A DNA stretch of 64,000 nucleotides from Isoetes taiwanensis (GCA_021234155.1 JAJEKV010000039.1:12641252-12705251); one strand, 5' to 3'. Shown: positions 40,694 through 52,936, numbered from the stretch's first letter. Numbers and translations: made by a program. Notes: generated from the sequence alone by a model not told the origin.

Positions 40694-41830
40694 ATCTAGG
40701 ATTTATTCCAAAGCAAAAGGTGGGTGCACCATAGTACATACTTCACGTGTTCTTTCCCCTAGTTATAGTGTAAGCCATTAAATGCAGCGTACCATATGGC
40801 AGGTTCAAGGAGAAGAATTAATAAAATGGTCAAGCATTATATTTTCAAACTACTTCTTCAATTAAAATGGTACGAGTATTAACTTTCTAGTGTAGACATA
40901 TTAATGATGGGTCCATCTTAACTTACCATGGTCCAAAGAATGTTCATATCATAGTGGGATCATATTGTCATAAGCACATGTCATATTGCCGTGTAGTCCA
41001 CATTGTGTGCTCAACTAAAGGTGCCTACACTGATAAGTTAATGTTATATTCCACTGAAGTAACATATGCCAAAATATTTTCCATGGAACCATAACGTGTG
41101 GACAAAGCAAATGGTATACCTTGTTGTGTCAAATCCATATCATGTATCCACCACAGTCACAATGGGGATATCCCTAAGCTAAATTGCACTGCTCACATTG
41201 ATAGAGCCTTACATTTCAGTATTTTAACCATATAGGTTATGAGACCACTCAACTAAAAGTCTAGTGTTGTGCAAACTTCTGATAAGGCTTCAATATGGCA
41301 ACGGTTTTCTCTTTGGTTTTTTAATCCCGCCATGGTGCTCGTGCCGCCCGCTATGCAAATGCATTTTTGTTTTGTACTTGTGGTCGCATGTCCTTTGAAG
41401 CCATTTTGGTTTAGGACGTAAAAATAGATGCCTTTTCCTTCCTCTTTGGTGCAAGGTAGTGTCTTCAAGCATGTAAATGCTTTGAAGCTATTTTTGCTTA
41501 TTAGAAAAATAGATGCCTAAAATAAGCATCTTACAACTACTATGTCCCATTACTATAACTGATGAGCATATATGTGAAGCAAAAGGCAGAGAATGGAGCC
41601 TAAGCCAACCTTTTGATATATATATATATATTTATATATATATATATAAATTTTGCCTACCTCCACCCGGAAGTGAGGCAAGGTCCCACCAATATATAGG
41701 AAATGGAGGGTCCCTATATACATAGGGACCCACCCACAACCTATGTTTACATGAACATAGTTCTGTTACACATTTAGGTGATAAAAGAACAGTAAGATAG
41801 AGCAATTATAGCAAAATAATAGAAACATGC

Positions 41831-41979
41831 CTGTATTTGTTGAGTTCATTCAGAAGAAGCTCGCTGGTGTCGTACTGCAGACAAGGGAAGTCCATGTTCT
41901 CAACATCCTTGTAGAAGCTTCCATATAAACTTTTCCTAAAGCTCTTTTGTACAAAGATCTGGACTTGTACCATTAAATC
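41831..41979 (-). CDS. Array 2 unit B: intact-looking internal exon of the unknown gene
   Basis: A 149-nt block with an acceptor AG at 41981-41980 and donor site CAG/GCATGT at 41831/41830. It translates without a stop to 49 codons plus two bases: DLMVQVQIFVQKSFRKSLYG, then SFYKDVENMDFPCLQYDTSE, ending NELNKY. The equivalents in A (3' end 37503) and C (3' end 45988) carry 1-2-base homopolymer indels that break the frame. The array 1 relative (3' end 8350) has a GTATGT donor at the same phase. Internal hydrophobicity is low and the family is unrecognised. Its position is upstream (5' on the minus strand) of the hydrophobic block at 40241-40693. It is probably an exon of a decaying gene, or of a live gene obscured by sequence errors. 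Confidence 0.55.
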
Positions 41980-43753
41980 CTCAGCAGCTAGAAGGGGATT
42001 GATGTGTAAATGTATAGAATTACTTGTGAAGTCATATTGTCATCTTGGGACCCCTGTTAAAAAAGCCTTTGTACAATTAATGCCACATGTCCTTTTGATT
42101 GGTATAGCATGACCAATGATCATTGTATTAAATGTAATGCCATAGTAGGCATTGAAACCGTCCTTTTGATTCGTATAGCATGATCAATGATCATTGTATT
42201 AGATGTAATGCCATAGTAGGCATTGAAACCGTGCTGTTTTATTTAGTAAATAAGTCTGTGCACCTATTAAGATGTAGAACTAGTAATGCAAAGAACATGA
42301 ATTACATTGTTAAGGAAAAGACCGAATGCTTGTGCAAAACATCAACAGTAATCATGGAAGTTCGTAAACAAACTTTGAAGCATATTATTGAAAGTCACAT
42401 ACCTTATAAATCCATGATACTGTGAAACATGCCTCTCCAAAATGGATAAAGTTGATGTTGGACTTGTTCCAAATGGAATACTTCCTCCATTATTAGACAA
42501 GATAAAATATCAGCACTGTAAATACCGAACAGTAGACTCACTTGTATCGTTTGTGCTCATTTAATAGAGTGTTGACTTCATATTGCAGTCCAGGGACACC
42601 AACATCCTTTAATTACTTTGTACGTCCTCCTCCATAGTAAATCCATCGGGATGCTCTTTGCATGTCTCTAGATTCCCTCATGAGTATACAAGTCGTGTAT
42701 GTTTTTCCTTTTTTCACTTGGAGCTAGCCAACAAATTCCATCGTATCTGCCCCCAATAATTTCATAATTTTATACCGTTAAAAATTGCCATTATGTTATC
42801 ACTGCTTGAGATCAGTATTCCTTTTGGATTTTCTTTGGCTCCTTCCTGACAATCAGAATAAGTTAAATGTCTTCAATAAAATCAATGCAAATAATACTAT
42901 ACTTGTTCAAAAACCAAATGCTAAGACCTATAAGACCCCTAACGGTTAAACCAGTAAGCTGAAGGCACAGAATATATACAAAACCCTAGCCCTGTACGAA
43001 GACAAGGTTCGGACATCTAGCCTAGCCAAGGATACCCTTGGTCAGACTAGACTTATCAGCTCCACATGTATATTGGGACAGCCTTATAGACCCTATCACT
43101 TGATCATGAACATATAATACTATTTCAAAACATCAAGTCAAAAGTTCACCCATCACTGATTTTATCAAGCATATGACTATATTTATTGGATGGCCACGTC
43201 TCCATTTTTCCATGCATTAAGGATTAATCAAGTATAAAAGAGTATAGTCGTTTTCCATTATTATGCAGCCATAAATGTGCTGAATAACATTTCAAAGAAC
43301 CAAAGATGCCTAGACAGTCCATTTAAACGACCATGTGACGTAGTATTTTCCGAATTTATCTGGACCGTAAAATGCCCCACGTAGAACTAGTTCAAGCAAT
43401 GCCTTTTTCCAAGAAAGAATTTTCAATATCATAAAATTTAGCTTTTACATTGGATACAACCATACTGTTTACATTTTTGTCGAACGTGACTTAACCATTA
43501 AGCGCATAGCATACCATATAACTTCATATTTCAAATGTTTCCAAATCAGATAAGGCAAATACTTGTTCTAATTCAATTTTGTGCTCAAGAATCTGTTGCT
43601 GCAACTTTTTCTCAATTCACTCAAAAATCAGAAATAAGCGTGACCTGAGTAGCTTGAAAAACGTCTTGGTCCATGAAAGTTCAGAATATTTTCACATTCA
43701 GCAGATTGCTTCATGCTAGTAAAGCAAAACGAGGTAGAGGAAACTCCGGTTAC

Positions 43754-43870
43754 CTGCGGCAAAACAAATCAAACATTAGCCTAATGAGGGTAATGAAGAA
43801 ATTGCCAGCAGGTAAGCAATAGAGTTTCGTGGCTTATAGCCCTTCAACCTAAACATTAGTATAGTAACAT
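43754..43870 (-). pseudogene. Array 2 unit C: GYKPR exon remnant
   Basis: The minus strand reads LKGYKPR followed by SIAYLLAISSL and ends at the donor GCAG/GTAACC (43754/43753). Array 1 has GYKPRMFIAYMAV ending at the same GTAACC donor (5439, ~9733). Unit D repeats it with its 3' end at 47915; in unit B the donor is disrupted. This is the most 3' block found on the minus strand. No termination codon or terminal exon could be assigned. Confidence 0.45.
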
Positions 43871-44175
43871 TATCAAATAATATTCAAGTGAAAAAGAGGG
43901 TGAAGTTAACTTCTTGTTAGCAGTTTGAGAAATAGCTGCGCTATTTTATTAGCACTGGCAGAATGTTCATAAGAATTAATATGGAAACCTCTTTAACCTT
44001 TAAGCCATTAAAGATGGTAGGCAGACCAGTGCTACATCATTATTTCATAGCATCATCCAGAGAATCAAAATGTTAAACTCCCATGCAACATTCAATATGC
44101 ATGCAATATCATTATCCCCTCTGTTTTTTATTAGAATAGAAATATTTTTAACCGTTGTAAACTAAAAGCAAGAAC

Positions 44176-44512
44176 CTGGTCGGGATGCACGTCCTCCTCA
44201 TTCGAGAGTGGATCTTCTGTTGTTGACATCACCATGTTGTCTTTAGCTTCAGTGACTGGAGTTTTGATGCTGCCTGCTTGATAGTAGCTAAGCATGCTTC
44301 AATACTGGACCTAGGGCGTTTGCCCAGGCTGATTTCCTAGTTGCATAAAAATATATGCTTGCATTCTTAGCCATGCCTCCAAATGCAGATTTATTTGCTG
44401 CCGCGCTGTCATTTTTCTCAGAAAAACTATAACCACTTCTCTGATCTCTTAGAATACTAATACTGTCTGCTTTTGTAAGCTTAAGGCTTTCAGATCCCTC
44501 CGCTTTTGCCAT
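44176..44512 (-). pseudogene. Array 2 unit C: acidic linker blocks of the unknown gene
   Basis: 44512-44288 opens with MAKAEGSESLKLTKADSISI, continues RDQRSGYSFSEKNDSAAAN and ends near ANALGPVLKHA. After a frame break, 44295-44176 reads MLSYYQAGSIKTPVTEAKDN and TTEDPLSNEEDVHPDQ, ending at CAG/GTTCTT. The array 1 equivalent ends SDEDGDEISNE...NQ at CAG/GTTCC (6315 and 10604), so exon boundary and acidic character are shared by both families. Copies are at 35525 upward (A), 39895 upward (B) and 48341-48644 (D). Low complexity and charge suggest a cytosolic linker; the product is not recognised. Confidence 0.45.
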
Positions 44513-45864
44513 GATCTCGCTACAAGTTTGATCTTTTTATGTTCCCCTCTTGCATCATTCATGTTTACTGATCCAGAATCAAGGAAAATCCTACGGAAAA
44601 TGCTGGATGCTTTGAAACAGAGACTTATCTTTATATTGCAGTATCGTGAGGCACAATCCAAAGCTAGCCGTCACTGCCCACATGCTTATAGTTGTTGGAT
44701 TCATCATGTATTTCAGAAATGAAGTCATAAGGTACCTCTGCGCACTGCCTCCATTTCCGGCTTGAAGCGTATGAACCTAAAGCTCTGGACTCAAAAAATC
44801 GTTCAAGAGGGTTTTCCGTCAAATATATTCTTTGCTAAAGTAGTAAAGGTACAACAAAATTTTTGCTTTTGTTAATGCCCTCCAATTCCAAAACCATGCG
44901 TACGAAAATACCTTATGTAGGTCCAATGAGACATATACAAGTGCCTCTAAAAGCACTAATTTCACATCTAGGATTTATTCCAAAGCAAAAAGGTGGGTGC
45001 ACCATAGTACATACTTCCCGTGTTCTTTCCCCTAGTTATAGTGTAAGCCATTAAATGCAGCGTACCATATGGCAGGTTCAAGGAGAAGAATTAATAAAAT
45101 GGTCAAGCATTAGATTTTCACACTACTTCTTCAATTAAAATGGTACGAGTATTAAATTTTTAGTGTAGACATATTAATGATGGGTCCACCTTAACTTACC
45201 ATGGTCCAAAGAATGTTCATATCATAGTGGGATCATATTGTCCTAAGCACATGTCATATTGCCGTGTAGTCCACATTGTGTGCTCAACTAAAGGTGCCTA
45301 CACTAATAAGTTAATGTTATATTCCACTGAAGTAACATATGCAAAAATATTTTTCCATGGAACCATAACTGTGGACAAAGCAAATGGTATACCTTGTTGT
45401 GTCAAATCCATATCATGTATCCACCACAGTCACTCTGGGATATCCCTAAGCTAAATTGCACTGCTCACATTGATAGAGCCTTACATTTCAGTATTTTAAC
45501 CATATAGGTTATGAGGCCACTCAACTAAAAGTCTAGTGTTGTGCAAACTTCTGATAAGGCTTCAATATGCATCTCTCTTGGTGCAAGGTAGTGTCGTGCC
45601 CATCAAGCATGTAACTGCTTTGAAGCCATTTTTTGCTTAAGGAGAAAATAGATGCCTTTATAAATAAGCATCTTACAACTACTATGTCCTATTAATAGTG
45701 CCTAAGGCAACTATATGAGCATATATGTGAAGCAAAAAGGCAGAGAATGGAGCCTAAGCCAACCTTTGGATATATATGTATATATTTATATATATATATA
45801 TAAATTTTGCCTACCTCCACCCGGGAAGTGAGGCAAGGCCCAGTCAATATATAGGGAAATGGAG

Positions 45865-45888
45865 GGGTCCCTATATACATAGGGACCC
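45865..45888. other. Conserved intronic hairpin of array 2 (unit C)
   Basis: GGGTCCCTAT, loop ATAC, ATAGGGACCC: a perfect 10-bp stem just after the AT tract. Units A (~37379-37402, slightly altered) and B (~41709-41732) carry it. Array 1 has a longer version at 8254-8286. Confidence 0.75.
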
Positions 45889-46243
45889 ACCCCACAACCT
45901 ATGTTTACATGAACATAGTTCTGTTACACATTTAGGTGATAAAGAACAGTAAGATAGAGCAATTATAGCAAAATAATAGAAACATGCCTGTATTTGTTGA
46001 GTTCATTCAGAAGCTCGCTGGTGTCGTACTGCAGACAAGGGAAGTCCATGTTCTCAACATCCTTGTAGAAGCTTCCATATAAACTTTTTCCTAAAGCTCT
46101 TTTGTACAAAGATCTGGACTTGTACCATTAAATCCTCAGCAGCTAGAAGGGGATTGATGTGTAAATGTATAGAATTACTTGTGAAGTCATATTGTCATCT
46201 TGGGACCCCTGTTAAAAAAGCCTTTGTACAATTAATGCCACAT

Positions 46244-46385
46244 GTCCTTTTGATTGGTATAGCATGACCAATGATCATTGTATTAAATGTAATGCCATAG
46301 TAGGCATTGAAACCGTCCTTTTGATTCGTATAGCACGATCAATGATCATTGTATTAGATGTAATGCCATAGAAGGCATTGAAACC
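46244..46385. repeat. 71-bp tandem duplication in array 2 (unit C coordinates)
   Basis: GTCCTTTTGATTGGTATAGC starts at 46244 and, as GTCCTTTTGATTCGTATAGC, at 46315. Both copies contain the palindrome CAATGATCATTG. Units A (~37757) and B (~42090) have the same pair, so the duplication predates the array. On the minus strand each copy reads FNAYYGITFNTMIIGHAIPI, a hydrophobic peptide, but 71 is not a multiple of three. Confidence 0.9.
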
Positions 46386-47754
46386 GTGCTGTTTTATTTA
46401 GTAAATAAGTCTGTGCACCTATTAAGATGTAGAACTAGTAATGCAGTAACATGAATTACATTGTTAAGGAAAAGACCGAATGCTTGTGCAAAACATCAAC
46501 AGTAATCATGGAAGTTCGTAAACAAACTTTGAAGCATATTATTGAAAGTCACATACCTTATAAATCCATGATACTGTGAAACATGCCTCTCCAAAATGGA
46601 TAAAGTTGATGTTGGACTTGTTCCAAATGGAATACTTCCTCCATTATTAGACAAGATAAAATATCAGCACTGTAAATACCGAACAGTAGACTCACTTGTA
46701 TCGTTTGTGCTCATTTAATAGAGTGTTGACTTCATATTGCAGTCCAGGGACACCAACATCCTTTAATTACTTTGTACGTCCTCCTCCATAGTAAATCCAT
46801 CGGGATGCTCTTTGCATGTCTCTAGATTCCCTCATGAGTATACAAGTTGTGTATGTTTTTCCTTTTTTCACTTGGAGCTAGCCAACAAATTCCATCGTAT
46901 CTGCCCCCAATAATTTCATAATTTTATAGCGTTAAAAATTGCCATTATGTTATCACTGCTTGAGATCAGTATTCCTTTTGGATTTTCTTTGGCTCCTTCC
47001 TGACAATCAGAATAAGTTAAATGTCTTCAATAAAATCAATGCAAATAATACTATACTTGTTCAAAAACCAAATGCTAAGACCTATAAGACCCCTACTGGT
47101 TAAACCAGTAAGCTGAAGGCACAGAATATATACAAAACCCTAGCCCTGTACGAAGACAAGGTTCGGACATCTAGCCTAGCCAAGGATACCCTTGGTCAGA
47201 CTAGACTTATCAGCTCCACATGTATATTGGGACAGCCTTATAGACCCTATCACTTGATCATGAACATATAATACTATTTCAAAACATCAAGTCAAAAGTT
47301 CACCCATCACTGATTTTATCAAGCATATGACTATATTTATTGGATGGCCACGTCTCCATTTTTCCATGCATTAAGGATTAATCAAGTATAAAAGAGTAGT
47401 CGTTTTCCATTATTATGCAGCCATAAATGTGCTGAATAACATTTCAAAGAACCAAAGATGCCTAGACAGTCCATTTAACAGCCATGTGACAGAGTATTTT
47501 CCAGAATTTATCGGACTGTAAAAATGCCCCACGTAGAACTAGTTCAAGCAATGCCTTTTTCCAAGAAAGAATTTTCAATATCATAAAATTTAGCTTTTAC
47601 ATTGGATACAACCATACTGTTTACATTTTTGTCGAACGTGATTTAACCATTAAACGCATAGCATACCATATAACTTCATATTTCAAATGTTTCCAAATCA
47701 GATAAGGCAAATACTTGTTCTAATTCAATTTTGTGCTCAAGAATCTGTTGCTGC

Positions 47755-49935
47755 AACTTTTTCTCAATTCACTCAAAAATCAGAAATAAGCGTGACCTGA
47801 GTAGCTTGAAAAACGTCTTGGTGCATGAAAGTTGAGAATATTTTCAAATAGAGTACATTCAGCAGATTGCTTCATGCTAGTAAAGCAAAAGGAGGTAGAG
47901 GAAACTCCGGTTACCTGCGGCAAAACAAATCAAACATTAGCCTAATGAGGGTAATGAAGAAATTGCCAGCAGGTAAGCAATAGAGTCTCGTGGCTTATAG
48001 CCCTTCAACCTAAACATTAGTATAGTAACATTATCAAATAATATTCAAGTGAAAAAGAGGGTGAAGTTAACTTCCTGTTATAGCAGTTTGAGAAATAGCT
48101 TTGCACTATTTTATTAGCACTGGCAGAATGTTCATAAGAATTAATATGGATACCTCTTTAACCTTTAAGCCATTAAAGATGGTAGGCAGAACAGTGCTAC
48201 ATCATTATTTCTTAGCATCATCCAGAGAATCGAAATGTTAAACTCCCATGCAACATTCAATATGCATGCAATATCATTATCCCCTCTGTTTTTTATTAGA
48301 ATAGAAATATTTTTAACCGTTGTAAACTAAAAGCAAGAACCTGGTCGGGATGCACGTCCTCCTCATTCGAGAGTGGATCTTCTGTTGTTGACATCACCAT
48401 GTTGTCTTTAGCTTCAGTGACTGGAGTTTTGATGCTGCCTGCTTGATAGTAGCTAAGCATGCTTCAATACTGGACCTAGGGCGTTTGCCCAGGCTGATTT
48501 CCTAGTTGCATAAAAATATATGCTTGCATTCTTAGCCATGCCTCCAAAGGCAGATTTATTTGCTGCCGCGCTGTCATTTTTCTCAGAAAAACTATAACCG
48601 CTTCTCTGATCTCTTAGAACACTAATACTGTCTGCTTTTGCCATGATCTCGCTACAAGTTTGATCTTCTTATGTTCCCGTCTTGCATCATTCATGTTTAC
48701 TGATCCAGAATCAAGGAAAATCCTACGGAAAATGCTGGATGCTTTGAAACAGAGACTTATCTTTATATTGCAGTATCGTGAGGCACAATCCAAAGCTAGC
48801 CGTCACTGCCCACATGCTTATAGTTGTTGGATTCATCATGTATTTCAGAAATGGTCATAAGGTACCTCTGCACACTGCCTCCATTTCCGGCTTGAAGCGT
48901 ATGAACCTAAAGCTCTGGGCTCAAAAAATCGTTCAAGAGGGTTTTCCGTCAAATATATTCTTTGCTAAAGTAGTAAAGGTACAACAAAATTTTTGCTTTT
49001 GTTAATGCCCTCCAATTCCAAAACCATGCGTACGAAAATACCTTATGTAGGTCCAATGAGACATATACAAGTGCCTCTAAAAGCACTAATTTCACATCTA
49101 GGATTTATTCCAAAGCAAAAAGGTGGGTGCACCATAGTACATACTTCACGTGTTCTTTCCCCTAGTTATAGTGTAAGCCATTAAATGCAGCGTACCATAT
49201 GGCAGGTTCAAGGAGAAGAATTAATAAAATGGTCAAGCATTATATTTTCAAACTACTTCTTCAATTAAAATGGTACGAGTATTAACTTTCTAGTGTAGAC
49301 ATATTAATGATGGGTCCATCTTAACTTACCATGGTCCAAAGAATGTTCATATCATAGTGGGATCATATTGTCATAAGCACATGTCATATTGCCGTGTAGT
49401 CCACATTGTGTGCTCAACTAAAGGTGCCTACACTGATAAGTTAATGTTATATTCCACTGAAGTAACATATGCCAAAATATTTTTCCATGGAACCATAACG
49501 TGTGGACAAAGCAAATGGTATACCTTGTTGTGTCAAATCCATATCATGTATCCACCACAGTCACAATGGGATATCCCTAAGCTAAATTGCACTGCTCACA
49601 TTGATAGAGCCTTACATTTCAGTATTTTAACCATATAGGTTATGAGACCACTCAACTAAAAGTCTAGTGTTGTGCAAACTTCTGATAAGGCTTCAATATG
49701 CATCTCTCTTGGTGCAAGGTAGTGTCGTGCCCATCAAGCATGTAAATGCTTTGAAGCCATTTTTTGCTTAAGGAGAAAATAGATGCCTTTATAAATAAGC
49801 ATCTTACAACTACTATGTCCTATTAATAGTGCCTAAGGCAACTATATGAGCATATATGTGAAGCAAAAAGGCAGAGAATGGAGCCTAAGCCAACCTTTGG
49901 ATATATATGTATATATTTATATATTTATATATATA
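47755..49935. repeat. Array 2, unit D (partial, 2.18 kb), truncated at its AT tract
   Basis: Matches unit C from its start to the intronic AT tract (49899-49937) and then switches directly into the right LINE fragment. The truncation point is the same internal site at which array 1 unit 2 stops. Confidence 0.95.
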
Positions 49936-49937
49936 TA
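49899..49937. repeat. AT-rich tract at the array 2 / right LINE junction
   Basis: GGATATATATGTATATATTT then TATATATATATAAGGG. The equivalent tract inside A, B and C is followed by unit sequence, but here by LINE sequence. Confidence 0.95.
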
Positions 49938-50962
49938 AGGGATATTTTTGTAGGAAAATCCCGTATAAGGGATAATTTCTCTTGACCCTATGCACGCACA
50001 TGCCATATAGACTTCACATTGTGTGCACCCCTCGAGTGTAGAGGGTCACCCCCAACCGTCGCACTCCATTTCCACCATATTGGGATCCCCAACAAGAAGC
50101 CATGAAATGTGGCAGCCCAAGTTGAGTATCTTCCCTCGCAAAGAGGCCCACAGTGAAGCTCTCTGATGAGGTCTATTGTGGGCGTAAACATTAATTAGAC
50201 CATATTTAACCCCTTGTTCCTGCCATACAATTAGGGCCCAACGACCAAAGCGGCTGGTAAAGATGACCGGCAAGGAAGGAAGCCATGCTATCATCACCCC
50301 TGCGACCGGCGGGAATCACCGGCCGCGATAAGGACATTAAACCTGCGACCAATCATGTCTGCAAGCTTTGATACATCTCCCTTACGACACTTATGCTCTT
50401 GAAGACATACAAACTGAGCATCCAATCTAGATAAGTAAAAAGAAATATGACTCCGCTGAGGGGGAGGAGGCTACCCAACATTCCATGAGACTAACCGCAT
50501 TGATCTTGTGATGGGGCCAATTCAGATGAGACCAATCGGTGTCTCAAGGGAACTTGAGGATGTTTCCCGGGCACCGGCATGGCGCAACCTCCTCATCAAC
50601 CAAATCAGCCCAATCGGGCGTGGATCAAAGCGACCACCATGGGATGCAATGGGAGGGGCGATTATACCGGGCGAGAACTGAGAAAACAGGGCCGCAGAGG
50701 AATTAGATCCCTTAGCGACTTTCATGGTTGGACGAAGAGCCGGATGATGTTTAGGTGGTGGGTGGATGCCACGCCGATCAATGTCCATATACTGCCCACG
50801 AGCCTCTTCAATTTGCTCTTGCGATTTCTGGATTTCAGCCAGTCTCAACATTTGGTGATCCAGAGACTGAGGTGGAAGAGCTGCAACAGGAAGAGCGGGA
50901 GGGCAATCACAGGCACAGGGACGTGCGAGATATCCACTGAATTGGGTCATACACGTATGCAT
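49936..50962 (-). pseudogene. LINE fragment, right copy: ORF1-like region and start of ORF2 endonuclease
   Basis: Minus strand 50962-50522 is open for 146 codons with proline-rich and coiled segments (QMLRLAEIQKSQEQIEEARG), a plausible ORF1 or linker. Downstream the endonuclease start LVSWNV is at ~50500. Near 50240-50180 INVYAHNRPHQRASLWASLR and near 50110-50080 HISWLLVGDPNMVEME are readable. It matches the left copy (34192-34940) and extends further 5', so this is the more complete source. Both copies end at the same internal base beside an AT tract, so the RT part is missing from both. No catalytic activity is expected. Confidence 0.8.
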
Positions 50963-51169
50963 AGAAAATGCTTAGGTATGGTGTGCATTATTAAATACAT
51001 AGCAAATATATAGGATATGGTGCAATTAGTCATAATTTGCGCTCCATGATATTGGAGCTAGAAACTATGTCTGTATATATGCAAGTAGGTTCGCCACACT
51101 TGTTGCATGTTTGATCGCATGTGAACAAAGGTATAGTAATGCGATATGACATTTGAAAGTTATTCATTT

Positions 51170-51915
51170 TTGACCTTCTCGGATCTGGATTTTTTAGACC
51201 GCAAACCTGTCGTTTTTCACCCTAAGCGACCTCTCTCGACTCGTGAGTTGAGAAAGGCCATCAGGCTTATGTTTTTCACTTAGAACTGCCTTTCTCAACT
51301 AAAGGCCCTCAAAACTGAGTACTCTCGCGAGTCGAGGAAGACAGTTCAGAGTGAAAAATGCAATTCTGAGGCCCTTCAAAGTGGAAAACGCAGGTGCCCT
51401 TAGACTTGCGTTTTTCACTTTGAAGGGCCACAGAAATGCGTTAGACCTGCGTTTTTCACTTTAAAGGGCCTCAGTTTTCACTCTGAACTGCTTTTCTCGA
51501 CTTGTCGAGAAAGGGCCTCAAACCTGCATTTTTCACTTTGAAGGGTCTCAGAACTGTGCTTTTCATACTGAACTGCCTTTCTCGACTCGCGATCGAGAAA
51601 GGGCCTCAAACCTGCATTTTTTACTTTGAAGGACCTCAGAACTGCGTTTTTCACACTAAAAAGCTTTTCTCGATTCGCGAGTCGAGAAAGGGCCTCAGAC
51701 CTGCATTTTTCACTTTAAAGGGCCTCAGAACTGTGTTTTTCACACTGAACTGCCTTTATCGATTCGCGAGTTGAGAAAAGGGCTTAAACCTGCATTTTCC
51801 ACTTTGAGGGACCTCAGAACTGTATTTTTACCTCTGAGCTGCCTTTCTTGACTCGCGAGTCGAGAAAGGACTTCAGACTTGCGTTTTTTCACTCTGAGCT
51901 TCCTTTCTTGATTAA
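51170..51915. repeat. 90-bp palindrome-bearing minisatellite
   Basis: The unit is roughly: palindrome CTCGACTCGCGAGTCGAG within TTTC...GAAA, then GGGCCTCAAACCTGCATTTT, TCACTTTGAAGGGCCTCAGA and ACTGTGTTTTTCAC. Palindrome centres at about 51586, 51676, 51766 and 51856 are 90 bp apart; earlier copies (51236-51500) are more diverged. Because 90 is a multiple of three, a 90-codon open frame (51502-51774) arises with a 30-residue period (PAFFTLKGLRTV repeated). I regard that frame as a consequence of the repeat. Confidence 0.92.
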
Positions 51916-52440
51916 CTTGATTATGTGTGCTGCAATCCTTATCCCGACTAGATTACATGTTTAGGACCAATAGAAAGACCCATTCATTGACGAAAGGAGA
52001 TGAGACGAGGGTGGTCAAATTATTTGGACAGGCCAGATCGTGGCCAATGAAGCACCTCTTCGTATAAGTTTTGATCGTCTTCAAGTTCCTGCCGTAGCTT
52101 GGACCAGGTCGAAGGGGGCTCCACAGCTTGTTCTTATTAGGTGGTCTGTGCGCAAAAAGGGTGTATTCATTATCACAACATGGCCACCATGATCTCTTCT
52201 GCCATTGTAAAATACAATATAATGAAATTATTTATGAATGAATATTCAGTGCAGATTAGCATATCATTTACAAAAAGAAAGCATTTTCATTCTATACTTT
52301 CTACCTTCCCGACTCGGCCACGTAATTTTCCTTAGTTTTTTTTTTTTCACACAAGAAAGAAGGCCTCTTCTAAAACAATACCTTTTGGGTCAATTTAATC
52401 GAGTGCAAAAAAAAGTGGGAATGACACTTTAATCAAATGT
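51916..52440. other. No supported gene
   Basis: Short open stretches only. GACCAGGTCGAAGGGGGC and CCGACTCGGCCACG phrases have no clear assignment. Confidence 0.4.
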
Positions 52441-52936
52441 GACTTGATTGGTAATCTACAATGCTCTACATGTATGTCTTTTAGTGCATTGTTGTTCCTT
52501 GTACATGTATGTCTTTTTGTGTACATCTGCAAGCAAGGGTACATAGGCATATATTTGCTTATTTATTAATGCTTTTATTTTTAGCTTGGACTACACTTGT
52601 ACATGTATCTAATTGAGTCTACATCTGCAAGTAGTTGTACATATTTTATTTTTGGACGCATTTGTTCCTATGGTTGGAGTGCATTTGTAGATGATTCATA
52701 TGTATGTACATTTTTTTTTTATATATATGTGCATTTTATGGGCATAGTTCTACATTCTCTTTCTGGATGTTTGTGAACATTTCTAGGTACATTTTGGTAC
52801 ATTTATGTACGGTGATGTACATTTAGGTACGTAAAATGTACTATAGTTGTAGGTTCATTGATCTTTTAAGTACATTGATACTTTTCTCATGTTTATGTGT
52901 TGTTTTTATGTTTATTAATATATTGAATGCTCTCAG

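Larger units (their letters stand above)
39299..43602. repeat. Array 2, unit B (4304 bp)
   Basis: Second full unit. It contains the best preserved gene blocks (40241-40693 and 41831-41979) but also many single-base insertions relative to C and D, for example in the 39400-40020 stretch. The AT tract is at ~41618-41649. Confidence 0.95.
43603..47754. repeat. Array 2, unit C (4152 bp)
   Basis: Third full unit. It lacks the ~150-bp segment present in A and B after GATAAGGCTTCAATATG (near 45562). It is very close in sequence to unit D. The AT tract is at ~45767-45804. Confidence 0.95.

Noticed and set aside
51502-51774. 90-codon repetitive protein
   Set aside because: Open frame follows from a 90-bp tandem repeat period; no initiation or splice context supports a gene.
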